The position numbers and the translations under genes were made by a program. The notes beneath the pieces were generated by a model that saw nothing but the letters and a program-made list of their open reading frames with translations, was not told where the DNA came from and did not search any database. From Bacteroidota bacterium (GTDB lineage Bacteria; Bacteroidota; Bacteroidia; Cytophagales; Cyclobacteriaceae): a stretch of DNA of 38,788 bases. Of the stretch, positions 7,724 to 15,713 are shown in pieces (the first letter of the stretch is position 1; every line of letters begins with the position of its first letter). The stretch covers positions 1-38,788 of the forward strand of contig JABDGP010000028.1 in the NCBI GenBank assembly GCA_013285945.1, in the 5' to 3' direction.

Positions 7724-10321
7724 TTAATCTCCTTGGCAAACAATCTTAGCAAATTCACTTTCTTCATAAACCTGCTTGCGTAATAGTTTGCCATGACGGT
7801 CATAATAAATCACTACTACAATCTGTGCTTCTTCCACTTCTTTTGAAGTAAAAAAAAGAGGCTCATCAGCACTGCCGATATTCTCTACCAATGAAAAGGC
7901 CGGTGAAATTATTACTCCGTGGGTGGTGCTGATGGCACCGTAATAATTTTCCTGTTGTATAATGGCTAATTTTTCTTCCGGCCTATCTTTCAGCAAATGA
8001 AAATTCTTTATGTGTGCCAGTATCTTTTTTTGTTGCCTGAAATCGATCAGGCTCCATTCAAATCCTAGTCTTGCCCAGATTACATTTTTTGTCCACGGCT
8101 GTATTTCGTCAAATTCAAATTTTCCGATTGGCATCGTGTTCCAATCCATTAGTCCGTAAAATCCATTTTTGAATACAATCAGTATTGTACTATCGAGTTG
8201 TAAAATATTTCGTTCAAACTCTGGCTTAATCAACTTACCTGACTTAAGATCGTACAGTCCGAATTTTTTATTCTTCAACAAGGAAAGTTGTTGATAATTA
8301 TTAAGTAATAACTCATCGTATTCCGGCAAAAGTAACGGCTTACCTGATTTATTAAGCAGTCCCTTTTTATTCTTTTTCGTTACGATAAAGTGATCTTCAA
8401 ATAAGGATTCAATTTTATCATAGTCCTCGCTAAATAATTTTTCACCGGTAGCAATACTAAAAATCGTTTTCCTGTTTTTTTGGTCAACTAAAAAATACCG
8501 TATGGAATCAGAAGCTTGAACAAAGTCGATTTTTAAATTTTTATGAAGTGAAAGTTGTGTAGAGGAGTTGACATGAACCCGAACAGAATCACCTCGCCTT
8601 GCAAATGCAAGTCCGCGATCAAACCAAATACTGTCTGTCTTTTGTTCAACTATTTTTTTTGAGTGCGTGTCAAATAATACTTGGCCCGAGGCTCCAGTTA
8701 ACAGCAGCCATTGTTTATAGTATCTGTATTTTTTCCAGGGCATGTTTTCGATATCTGGTGAAAGGCCAGCAAAAATAAATTGATCATTTATTTTCCTAAC
8801 AAGCCCGAAAGCTGTTTTGGCAAGCGACTGCGGGCCGAGGGGCACGATCCACTCCAGTCTTGAGTTCAGGATGCCCTCAAGGGAGCCGTTGCGAACCAAA
8901 AGCATATCATGATCAATCGCCCTTACGTCATCAAATACAAGAGTTTCGGGGAGCACATTACCGTCCGCCACACGCGCCAGTTGCTCGACAGTGCAAATCG
9001 TTTTCTTACCGTACTGATCAAGAACTACAACACCTTCAATCATTTGTATAGACTGCCACTGCAGACCGAGCAGCATACGGCCATTTAAGGCAACCAGGCT
9101 CAAAAGATTATTTTTTTTGACGACCAAAAACCTGCCGCCAAGCACCCGGATATCTTGTGCACAATCTTTCAAAATCATTTTCCCCGACTTATGCAAAACA
9201 TGAACACAAGTGCTATCACCAAGTTTCAAAAATCCATAACCGATATTTTTAATAATAGCCGCGCTCGCCAACCATCTTCCGCTCCTGCTTATTAACCCAG
9301 CACTCGTCAATAGGATATCGTCTGTGATATATCCACACCGATAGCTTTCATCAATGTTGTCATATTGAGGCGCCAAAGTCTCAGTTCCATTGAGATCCAT
9401 AAATCCGTACTTTCCATTTTTATAAACAGGAGCCCAAATCAGCTTATTTAGTTCGATTACTTTTTTTAGCGAATCGTTTAGTAAACGTGTAGGGATTTTT
9501 TCTTCTGTTTCTCGGCGAATGTGAAATAAAATATTTCGGGCATAGGGCGAAAAGGAGCTGCCCGGGTAAGTCTCGGTAAAATGTATAAAATCCTCAGGAG
9601 AGCCACTACTGGTAGTGATTTCAAAAATGTTTTTCTCGGCTTCCAGCCTGAAATGACTGGCAGGGAATTTTTTCAAAAAAGCCAGATAACTGTTTAGTTT
9701 TTTATCATGTGTGTATGTTTCAAATAATAATTTCTCCAGTCGGTCTCTGGCTTCTCTCGCCCGATTGGCTTTTGGATATTGCTTAATATAATTTTCAAAA
9801 GCCTGGGTGCTATTCACTTTCAGAGCATTCAAAAAGGCGACTTCGTCACGCAACTCTACAGCCATATTCCGTTGGCTTGCAAATTGGTATAGGCCCAGAA
9901 AATCATTGTACGACTTCTCGGAATTGATTTGTTTGGCCTCCTCAAATGCAACGCTGTCAATTTTAGACCGAAGGGTAACAATTGATGCACTGTCTACCAA
10001 GTTGCGCTTTAATTTATCTTTTTGTTTGGCAGCAGTTGTATTAAAAGTTTTAACAGCACGGATACTATAATAATAAGCCGAGTCAACATGACGGCCAGGG
10101 TTATTAAGATCCAAAAACCACCGGGCTACCAAAAGTTCTGCCTCAATATTGAGAGAATCTTTATGTAGAGCCTTCGACAGCAATTGTCGCGCATTTCCCC
10201 AGTTACCCACTGCCATTCTTTTTTCCGCCTGCCGAACGGAGCTATTTTGAGCAAACCCGCAGCCCAATGGCAAAAGGAAAAATGTAATCCATAGCGTCTT
10301 ATAAAAATTGGGAGGTAACAT
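7724..10321 (-). CDS. exported TPR/WG-repeat protein
   Basis: An 865-residue protein. Residues 1-25 are a signal peptide (FLLPLGCGFAQ). Residues about 30-260 are helical TPR-like repeats, and residues about 295-860 contain WG (KWG) beta repeats. Examples are NGKYGFMDLNGTETLAPQYD, KNKKGLLNKSGKPLLLPEYD, NKKFGLYDLKSGKLIKPEFE and NGFYGLMDWNTMPIGKFEFD. WG repeats fold into propeller-like or solenoid structures and are common in secreted or surface Bacteroidota proteins, where they probably mediate binding. No enzymatic motif was seen. The gene is long and free-standing, between the phosphatase and the tRNA pair. Function is unknown; export is inferred from the signal peptide. Confidence 0.8.
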   Translation of the reverse strand: MLPPNFYKTLWITFFLLPLGCGFAQNSSVRQAEKRMAVGNWGNARQLLSKALHKDSLNIEAELLVARWFLDLNNPGRHVDSAYYYSIRAVKTFNTTAAKQKDKLKRNLVDSASIVTLRSKIDSVAFEEAKQINSEKSYNDFLGLYQFASQRNMAVELRDEVAFLNALKVNSTQAFENYIKQYPKANRAREARDRLEKLLFETYTHDKKLNSYLAFLKKFPASHFRLEAEKNIFEITTSSGSPEDFIHFTETYPGSSFSPYARNILFHIRRETEEKIPTRLLNDSLKKVIELNKLIWAPVYKNGKYGFMDLNGTETLAPQYDNIDESYRCGYITDDILLTSAGLISRSGRWLASAAIIKNIGYGFLKLGDSTCVHVLHKSGKMILKDCAQDIRVLGGRFLVVKKNNLLSLVALNGRMLLGLQWQSIQMIEGVVVLDQYGKKTICTVEQLARVADGNVLPETLVFDDVRAIDHDMLLVRNGSLEGILNSRLEWIVPLGPQSLAKTAFGLVRKINDQFIFAGLSPDIENMPWKKYRYYKQWLLLTGASGQVLFDTHSKKIVEQKTDSIWFDRGLAFARRGDSVRVHVNSSTQLSLHKNLKIDFVQASDSIRYFLVDQKNRKTIFSIATGEKLFSEDYDKIESLFEDHFIVTKKNKKGLLNKSGKPLLLPEYDELLLNNYQQLSLLKNKKFGLYDLKSGKLIKPEFERNILQLDSTILIVFKNGFYGLMDWNTMPIGKFEFDEIQPWTKNVIWARLGFEWSLIDFRQQKKILAHIKNFHLLKDRPEEKLAIIQQENYYGAISTTHGVIISPAFSLVENIGSADEPLFFTSKEVEEAQIVVVIYYDRHGKLLRKQVYEESEFAKIVCQGD

Positions 10322-10414
10322 TAGTGTAAAAATAAACTTTCATCATGTGAAAAATCGGAATGCCGTTAATCAATTGATGTAAAATTGCTAATATTGCGCC
10401 CTGATTTTAGAGTT

Positions 10415-10492
10415 CGGGGTGTAGCGCAGCCCGGTTAGCGCATCACGTTAGGGACGTGGAGGTCGGATGTTCGAATCATCTCACCCCGACCA
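10415..10492 (+). tRNA. tRNA-Pro (anticodon AGG)
   Basis: A full cloverleaf can be folded. The acceptor stem is CGGGGTG with CACCCCG, the D stem GCGC with GCGC, the anticodon stem TCACG with CGTGG, and the T arm GGATG TTCGAAT CATCT. A 3' ACCA is encoded. The seven-base anticodon loop is TTAGGGA, giving anticodon AGG at 10450-10452, which reads proline CCU and, if A34 is deaminated to inosine, more proline codons. The body (CGGGGTGTAGCGCAG) is typical of bacterial tRNA-Pro. A34 is unusual in bacteria outside tRNA-Arg(ACG). A TAATATTG at 10389-10396 may be a weak promoter box. Confidence 0.9.
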
Positions 10493-10520
10493 AGGGCTAC
10501 AGTTGGTAGTCTGTTTTTTC

Positions 10521-10592
10521 GGTCCCGTAGTTCAATGGATAGAATAGAAGTTTCCTAAACTTTTGATGCAGGTTCGATTCCTGCCGGGACTA
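10521..10592 (+). tRNA. tRNA-Arg (anticodon CCT)
   Basis: The fold has acceptor GGTCCCG with CGGGACT, D stem GTTC with GAAT, anticodon stem GAAGT with ACTTT around loop TTCCTAA, and T arm GCAGG TTCGATT CCTGC. Anticodon CCT is at 10554-10556 and reads the arginine codon AGG. The discriminator base is A and no CCA is encoded. It follows tRNA-Pro by 28 bases and is probably co-transcribed. tRNA-Arg genes are common integration sites, and a recombinase relic lies 3 kb downstream. Confidence 0.9.
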
Positions 10593-10848
10593 CTTTTCGA
10601 GATTTTCGAACCCTTTGATTTCTTGCTTGAAATCAATTTCATTCTCTTCTTATTAAAGTCGATCACGTTCAATTCTCCTTGAAATTGCTTTTGACCCAAA
10701 GAGAATCGAACCCACTTTGGACAGAATGAAAAGTTTATAGATTGCAAAACAGAATTTACATTTCATTTACATTTTTTTACAAGTGATTTTACCCAGCTGG
10801 ATACAAAGAGTTGTAGTTTGCCAGTCTTCGATCTTTAATCAGTGGGCC
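10593..10848. other. intergenic region downstream of tRNA-Arg; no gene supported
   Basis: No convincing coding region. A minus-strand open frame crosses this stretch and reads antisense through the tRNA, which is a common by-product. A 10-base inverted copy of the tRNA T-arm GGTTCGATTC lies at 10703-10712. This could be a decayed end of an integrated element, but it is too short to prove that. Confidence 0.4.
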
Positions 10849-13263
10849 ATGCTTAAAAACTATTTCACCATCTCCATTCGCAACATTCGTAAGCGAAAGT
10901 TTTTTGCGAGCATCAACATATTGGGTATGACTATAGGCATCACCGCTTGTTTGCTCGTTACCCTGTATATAATTGATGAATTTAGTTACGATCGATTCCA
11001 CGCCAATGCCGATAGGATTTACCAAGTGGGGCTTCACAAGAAGTTTGGGGAGCAAGATGTGCGCAGTCCTTCTATTTGCCCACCCTTGGCTGATGCGATG
11101 ATTGCGGAGATACCTGAAGTGGAATCTACGCTCAGGTTTCATCGCTGGGGAAAGCCTATTTTTCGATATGGGGAAAAAGCATTTACTGAGGATAAAGTGA
11201 TTATTACGGAAAGCAACTTTTTTGATTTCTTCTCCTTCAAACTTATTTCAGGCAATACCAAAACTGCCTTAAAGGAACCTAATTCAGTGGTGCTTACCGA
11301 GACGACAGCGCGCAAATATTTCGGTGATGAAAACCCGCTTGAGAAATTAATCCTCATGGGCGAAGGTGAAGACAAAGTGCCGTATAAAATAACAGGTGTA
11401 GCAGCCGATTGCCCAAACAATTCACATTTTCGTTTTGATGTATTGCTTTCGGATGCCGGGCCAGATAATTACCTCAAAATGAATTACTGGCTTAACAGTG
11501 GCGTGTACACGTATTTTATGTTGCGAAAAAACACGTCCGTTTCTGATGTCGATAAAAAATTTGAAAAAATAGTGACTAAAAATGTAGCTGCTGAATTACA
11601 GCGATTTCTGGGCAGCAGTCTGGATCAATTTCGCAAAGCAGGTGGAGCTTATAGTTACTATACAACAAAAATCACTGACATCCATTTGAAATCAACTTCA
11701 CAAGAAGACATAGAGCCGAGTGGAAGCATGATGTACATTTATGTCTTTGGAGGCATTGGCATTTTTATCCTAGCTATCGCCTGCATCAATTTTATGAACA
11801 TGTCCACCGCGCAATCTGCTTGTCGTGCAAAGGAAGTAGGCTTGCGTAAAACGTTTGGCTCGATTCGTAGCCAGATGATCGGGCAATTTCTTGCTGAGTC
11901 TATGCTATACAGTTTAGTGGCTGTTGCTTTGGCTGTAGTACTTTCCTATTTTTTGTTGCCCGCCTTCAACATACTTTCTGGAAAAGAATTGTCCATGATC
12001 AATTTATTGGATGTCAAATTCATTTTGGGAGTTGGGTTGATGTTGCTGATTGTTGGTTTGCTGGCAGGGAGCTATCCTGCATTTTACCTTACTTCATTTA
12101 GTGCAGTTGACGTTTTGAAGGGGAAAGTCAGCACAGGGCTCAAGAGCAAAGGCATCCGCAGCGCGTTAGTAGTGTTTCAATTTGCCATTTCTATTTTCCT
12201 CATCATCGTCACTTCAGTTGTTTATACTCAAATCAATTTCATGCAACAATTGCAAATGGGCATGGACAAGGAAAACGTGTTGGTGATCGAAACCGGGCAT
12301 CGGCTTGGCAAAAATGGGGAAGCCTTTCGCAATGCATTGGTTCAGCAACCCGAAGTCTCGAAAGTCAGTTTTACCCAAAACAAATTTCCGGGGGGGTACA
12401 GTCCTGGGGCGATGCGTTCTGGCAGATCAGGAGGAGATCATTTTGTCGGGATTTACCGAGCCGATTTTGATTTTCAAGATGTGCTGAAGTTTGAGATGAA
12501 GGATGGTCGTTATTTTTCAAATGATTTTCCTTCTGATTCTACTGCGGTGGTCATCAACGAAGCGGCTGCAATAGAATTTGGGTTTGATAAAACTGAAGGG
12601 CAAGAGGTCCTGCACAGCCCAAATGGTACCTATGTACCAGCTTATGTTATCGGCATTATGAAGGATTTTAATTTTGAAAGCTACCGCGACAAAGTGCGGC
12701 CGTTAGCTATTTTTTTATATCGCAGTTCTTTGGGCAACTTGATGGTGCGCTACGAGGGCAGTGCCAAAACAGTGATTGACAACACCGCAAAACTCTGGAA
12801 GCAATATGGCAACTCGGAACCATTCGAGTATTCTTTTATGGATGAAAATTTTGACAAACTTTTTCGTTCGGAGCTGAGGATGGAGCAAGTGTTAAGTGTG
12901 TTCTCTGGCCTGGCCATATTCATTGCCTGTCTTGGCTTGTTCGCTCTTGCTGCGTTCACGGCTGAACAGCGCACGAAAGAAATTGGCATACGTAAAGTAT
13001 TGGGTGCCTCGGTAAGTTCGCTTTCCATGATGTTGACTAAAGAACTTATTGTGCTGGTGCTCATCGCCTTCGTACCTGCCACTGTGTTCAGTTGGTGGGT
13101 GTCATCCCAGTGGTTGAGCGGATTCGCATATCGCGTAGATATCAATTTATTTGTTTTTATTGTTGCAGGTGCATCTGCCATTGCTATTGCATGGCTTACG
13201 GTCGGATATCAGTCAATCAAAGCTGCGAGCGCTAATCCAGTGGATTCACTACGACATGAGTAA
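10849..13263 (+). CDS. MacB/FtsX-like ABC transporter permease (orphan)
   Basis: An 804-residue inner-membrane permease of the MacB-FtsX superfamily. The first membrane segment is at residues about 20-42, followed by a large periplasmic MacB core domain and an FtsX-type three-helix block near residues 290-410 (motif CRAKEVGLRKTFGS). Then come a further membrane segment, a second periplasmic domain and a final FtsX block near residues 690-800 (motif RTKEIGIRKVLGAS). The duplicated architecture is the common Bacteroidota form of about 800 residues. Such proteins work with an ABC ATPase in lipoprotein, peptide or drug export, but no ATPase gene is adjacent. The frame extends to 10783, but the ATG at 10849 begins the family-typical MLKNYF. 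A terminator follows at 13351. It is a paralogue of the gene at 28802. Confidence 0.88.
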   Translation: MLKNYFTISIRNIRKRKFFASINILGMTIGITACLLVTLYIIDEFSYDRFHANADRIYQVGLHKKFGEQDVRSPSICPPLADAMIAEIPEVESTLRFHRWGKPIFRYGEKAFTEDKVIITESNFFDFFSFKLISGNTKTALKEPNSVVLTETTARKYFGDENPLEKLILMGEGEDKVPYKITGVAADCPNNSHFRFDVLLSDAGPDNYLKMNYWLNSGVYTYFMLRKNTSVSDVDKKFEKIVTKNVAAELQRFLGSSLDQFRKAGGAYSYYTTKITDIHLKSTSQEDIEPSGSMMYIYVFGGIGIFILAIACINFMNMSTAQSACRAKEVGLRKTFGSIRSQMIGQFLAESMLYSLVAVALAVVLSYFLLPAFNILSGKELSMINLLDVKFILGVGLMLLIVGLLAGSYPAFYLTSFSAVDVLKGKVSTGLKSKGIRSALVVFQFAISIFLIIVTSVVYTQINFMQQLQMGMDKENVLVIETGHRLGKNGEAFRNALVQQPEVSKVSFTQNKFPGGYSPGAMRSGRSGGDHFVGIYRADFDFQDVLKFEMKDGRYFSNDFPSDSTAVVINEAAAIEFGFDKTEGQEVLHSPNGTYVPAYVIGIMKDFNFESYRDKVRPLAIFLYRSSLGNLMVRYEGSAKTVIDNTAKLWKQYGNSEPFEYSFMDENFDKLFRSELRMEQVLSVFSGLAIFIACLGLFALAAFTAEQRTKEIGIRKVLGASVSSLSMMLTKELIVLVLIAFVPATVFSWWVSSQWLSGFAYRVDINLFVFIVAGASAIAIAWLTVGYQSIKAASANPVDSLRHE

Positions 13264-13613
13264 TTGCTCACTGGACTCGTAATCTCTTGATTCAGAATAT
13301 ATAACAGCTTCAAAGGGTTCGACAATTTGTCCGTCAGGTCTACTTGACCAGACATCAGAGTTTTATTCTTCTGATGTCCTTTTTTATTTCCGCTTAAACC
13401 ACCACCATTCAAGCATATTAAGGCCACTACCTCATTGACTTTTGTGATTCGATATTGATTTTCTTCAAAAATCAACTTTCCTGGAAATATCGAACCAATG
13501 ATCCTTTGCTTTATCTCCAAGTTCGCCTTTCTATAAGCCGTGTCAAGGTTCTTTAGCAGCGAACAACTAAATGAAAGGTATCCTTCAAAGTTCTCATCCC
13601 CAGAGGCAAGCAT
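13209..13613 (-). pseudogene. relic of a large serine recombinase (C-terminal fragment)
   Basis: A 134-codon open frame. Its first 81 codons resemble the C-terminal end of Bacteroidota serine recombinases (resolvase/invertase superfamily), with the run SLLKNLDTAYRKANLEIKQR, then IIGSIFPGKLIFEENQYRIT and VNEVVALIC. The catalytic serine domain, the recombinase DNA-binding domain and the zinc ribbon are all missing. An in-frame TGA sits 16 codons before the ATG, and nothing upstream on either strand restores the rest. The last part runs through the terminator hairpin at 13351-13378 and into the 3' end of the permease gene on the other strand, so it is unlikely to be functional sequence. This is best read as the scar of a mobile element. 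The family resemblance is from memory of the conserved tail and was not searched. Confidence 0.6.
13351..13385 (+). terminator. intrinsic terminator after the permease gene
   Basis: A perfect 9-base stem, GACATCAGA (13351-13359) with TCTGATGTC (13370-13378), encloses a 10-base loop and is followed by CCTTTTTTA. It lies about 90 bases after the permease stop. Confidence 0.75.
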
Positions 13614-13936
13614 TGAAAAAGTGAAAAAGATGAACTGACCAAATTCATAATTCCCTTTTCATAGCACGTCATTGATCATGCACCTTGTTCTGATCCTTGA
13701 TACGCTCCGTCTTTAAGTACATTATTTTGAAGCCTAAAAGTTGAACGAAATTTTCTATTTTTAAGGTTAATACATAAAGCTTTAGTTGATTCTTTGGGCT
13801 CTCGAAACTGGTAATTTTAAAGTTCTTTTTTTGCTACAAGGAGCATACCTAGTGCTGTGAAGATAAGATTTTCAGTTCAATCATCATTTATAACAAATCC
13901 GTGGGGCCTGAGCAGTTATTACCCCTCTCAATTCCT
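13614..13936. other. intergenic region, about 320 bases, no gene seen
   Basis: AT-rich, with frequent stops in all frames. It probably contains decayed remains of the element whose recombinase fragment lies to the left. An AAGGAG near 13840 has no start codon at useful spacing. No clear promoter box was found for the lipoprotein gene that follows. Confidence 0.4.
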
Positions 13937-14284
13937 ATGAAAAATATTTTTCTACTCATCCTAATGTTCGTAACATCTTGCCAATCAACCAAGAAAACGA
14001 TGGATTATTGGCGCGGTCATTCTAAACAGGAATTGTTGACAGCATGGGGAATACCTGATAAAACATCCGATAACGGTACAACAGAAATGCTGTTGTTTTC
14101 CGAAACAATCTATGTACCAGCCGGTACGTATGCTTGGAGCAATAGTAGTTATACGCGTACTCCCTCCCGCACCTACTGGCGTTATCGTATTTTTTTTGTT
14201 AAGGATAATAAAATAGTAGACTGGAAAATAGAAACCGGACAAATTCCACCTACTGAAATAGACCTTAATATTTACCGATATTAA
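13937..14284 (+). CDS. small lipoprotein of unknown function
   Basis: A 115-residue protein. Its signal peptide ends in the lipobox-like LMFVTSC, so the mature protein should be lipid-anchored from Cys15. The mature part contains WRGHSKQELLTAWGIPDKTS, a short helix-turn motif seen in other small lipoproteins (SmpA/BamE-like in spirit). It continues with a Ser/Thr/Tyr-rich central part and a basic/aromatic beta region (YWRYRIFFVKDNKIVDWKIE). The resemblance to the SmpA/BamE fold, with G-x-P after a helix and then paired strands, is only suggestive. The frame extends to 13901, but the ATG at 13937 begins the signal peptide. It is isolated between the recombinase relic and a convergent small frame. 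Confidence 0.7.
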   Translation: MKNIFLLILMFVTSCQSTKKTMDYWRGHSKQELLTAWGIPDKTSDNGTTEMLLFSETIYVPAGTYAWSNSSYTRTPSRTYWRYRIFFVKDNKIVDWKIETGQIPPTEIDLNIYRY

Positions 14285-14397
14285 GCACCTACCTATACTG
14301 ATCTTTGACGCGGACTACTTGACAGGATCTTGGTTTGTTCCTTTGAAGGCCGTCCTCATTTTTAGCATCGTTTCCACTTCCATCTTGTCCTCTCTAA

Positions 14398-14502
14398 TTA
14401 AAAAAACAATGTTATCATATAATCGAAGACAACATAAAACAGTACTACTGCAAGCATCGAAAGCAAAACCATCAACAATATTTTTTCTAGCTTTTTATTC
14501 AT
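14398..14502 (-). CDS. possible 34-residue single-pass membrane peptide
   Basis: ATG at 14502, stop TAA at 14398. The peptide begins MNKKLEKILLMV and continues as an almost wholly hydrophobic helix to its end (VVLFYVVFDYMITLFF). A positively charged N-terminus followed by one membrane span is the typical shape of real bacterial small membrane proteins. No Shine-Dalgarno and no clear promoter is visible. It is convergent with the lipoprotein gene and upstream of the kinase operon's last gene on the same strand. A chance AT-rich frame is a real alternative. Confidence 0.3.
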   Translation of the reverse strand: MNKKLEKILLMVLLSMLAVVLFYVVFDYMITLFF

Positions 14503-14656
14503 AGATATTTTAATGCTTAACGAACCTGATACAGGAGTTGTATAGAGAAGCATGGTTACATTTTTATTACAATTGACTGAAAAAAGAAATCAGCTTGTTT
14601 AAAGTGTTCCTTTTCTCTCGTCACCAGCCGCTAGGTGAGGTCTAGCTTGTGGTCTT

Positions 14657-15037
14657 CTACTTTTTGAATTTCTTTAAGTAAGTGAATCCGCCCAAAAGTG
14701 ACGCCGGAGCAAATAGAAATATGGCTGTGAATTGCGAGTAATGATTTCCTGTAGTCTTGAATAATGAGAAGGTTGCAAATCCTGCAATTATTCCGGCGAG
14801 AACATAATTTATTGCCAATGTTGCTGGCTTTGAGATTAGCTGTGTTAAAAGTCCGCCGATGAAGGAAAATAATAGTCCGTGGATAACTGTCAGTATTATA
14901 AAACCCAAAGAAGGATCAGCATGCGGATCAATATCGGACATCCGAAACAACAAAACAGCACTGATAACGAAAATCGCGTAACCTGATATAACCGCAATAC
15001 TGTTTCTTAAAATATTCATTATCAAAGGCTTTATCAT
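14657..15037 (-). CDS. four-helix membrane protein at the end of the kinase operon
   Basis: A 126-residue protein with four predicted membrane spans (about residues 10-30, 45-65, 73-92 and 100-120) and a basic end LKKFKK. No catalytic motif or known family was recognised. Its ATG follows the regulator's TGA directly (TGA then ATG), so translation is probably coupled. A second ATG at residue 7 is possible. The position suggests either the target or the signal partner of the two-component pair, because the kinase itself has no input domain. This role is inference from order only. Confidence 0.75.
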   Translation of the reverse strand: MIKPLIMNILRNSIAVISGYAIFVISAVLLFRMSDIDPHADPSLGFIILTVIHGLLFSFIGGLLTQLISKPATLAINYVLAGIIAGFATFSLFKTTGNHYSQFTAIFLFAPASLLGGFTYLKKFKK

Positions 15038-15679
15038 TCAAAGTTTTACCAACCCTCTGCGGATCGCTTCCAGTGCCATCCCTGTACGGCTTTGCACTCG
15101 AAACTTCTGAAATAACATTTCGCGATAGCCATCGATAGTGCGTTCGCTAAGCTTCATCATCTTGGCAATTTCCTTGTAGGTAAGATCACTGCAAGCGTGG
15201 GTTAGGAATTCTTTCTCTTTGTCTCCGATCTGGATAGTATCCTCATCAAAAGACATCAAGAGTTTTCTAAAACCAATGATACTCGCATCGGAATTATAAT
15301 AACCCTTTGCATGAACCTCCAACAATGCTTTTTTAAGCTCGTCCGGATGAGTATCCTTAAACAAATAAGCACTACAACCTGCCTTTAGCATTTCAATAAT
15401 AGTTTGCTCTTTATCATTCATTGATAGCGCAATCAACCTCATTGCAGGATAATTTTTTTTTAGCCATCGTGCAGTCTGGATGCCGTCCATTACTGGCATG
15501 GCCACATCTACGAGCATTATTTCCGGAACTCTCGTTGAAGCTTTTAATTTTTCCTGAAGTTCCTTTCCATGAACGGCCTCAACATATACGGTAAACTCGT
15601 TGAAATTCTTTAGCAACAGACTGAGTGACTTGCTAAACAGCTGATGATCGTCTACAATTCCAAGAGAAATTTTCTTCAT
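15038..15679 (-). CDS. LuxR/NarL-family response regulator
   Basis: A 213-residue two-domain regulator. The receiver domain (residues about 3-120) has the acidic pair D10/D11, the phosphorylation site D58 in IMLVDVAMPVMDG, S86 in the switch position and K108. The C-terminal LuxR-type helix-turn-helix (about 145-210) has the expected ACSDLTYKEIAKMMKLSERT and a DNA-recognition helix leading into YREMLFQKF. It should bind DNA after phosphorylation by the kinase encoded 34 bases upstream. All key residues are present. Target genes cannot be told from the sequence, but the membrane protein directly downstream is a candidate. Confidence 0.93.
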   Translation of the reverse strand: MKKISLGIVDDHQLFSKSLSLLLKNFNEFTVYVEAVHGKELQEKLKASTRVPEIMLVDVAMPVMDGIQTARWLKKNYPAMRLIALSMNDKEQTIIEMLKAGCSAYLFKDTHPDELKKALLEVHAKGYYNSDASIIGFRKLLMSFDEDTIQIGDKEKEFLTHACSDLTYKEIAKMMKLSERTIDGYREMLFQKFRVQSRTGMALEAIRRGLVKL

Positions 15680-15713
15680 AAGTAAGTAATCATGAAATCA
15701 TAGCAATCAAGGC

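Noticed and set aside
10571-10712. 10-base inverted copy of the tRNA T-arm (GGTTCGATTC at 10571-10580; reverse at 10703-10712) as an attachment site
   Set aside because: Too short and inverted rather than direct; no matching copy was found near the recombinase relic.
10532-10747. Minus-strand 71-codon frame downstream of tRNA-Arg
   Set aside because: Its C-terminal part is the antisense of tRNA-Arg and the rest has no recognisable domain; it is at most decayed integration-site sequence.
14319-14504. Plus-strand 61-codon frame
   Set aside because: Composition is unlike a protein and it is opposite the more plausible 34-residue membrane frame.
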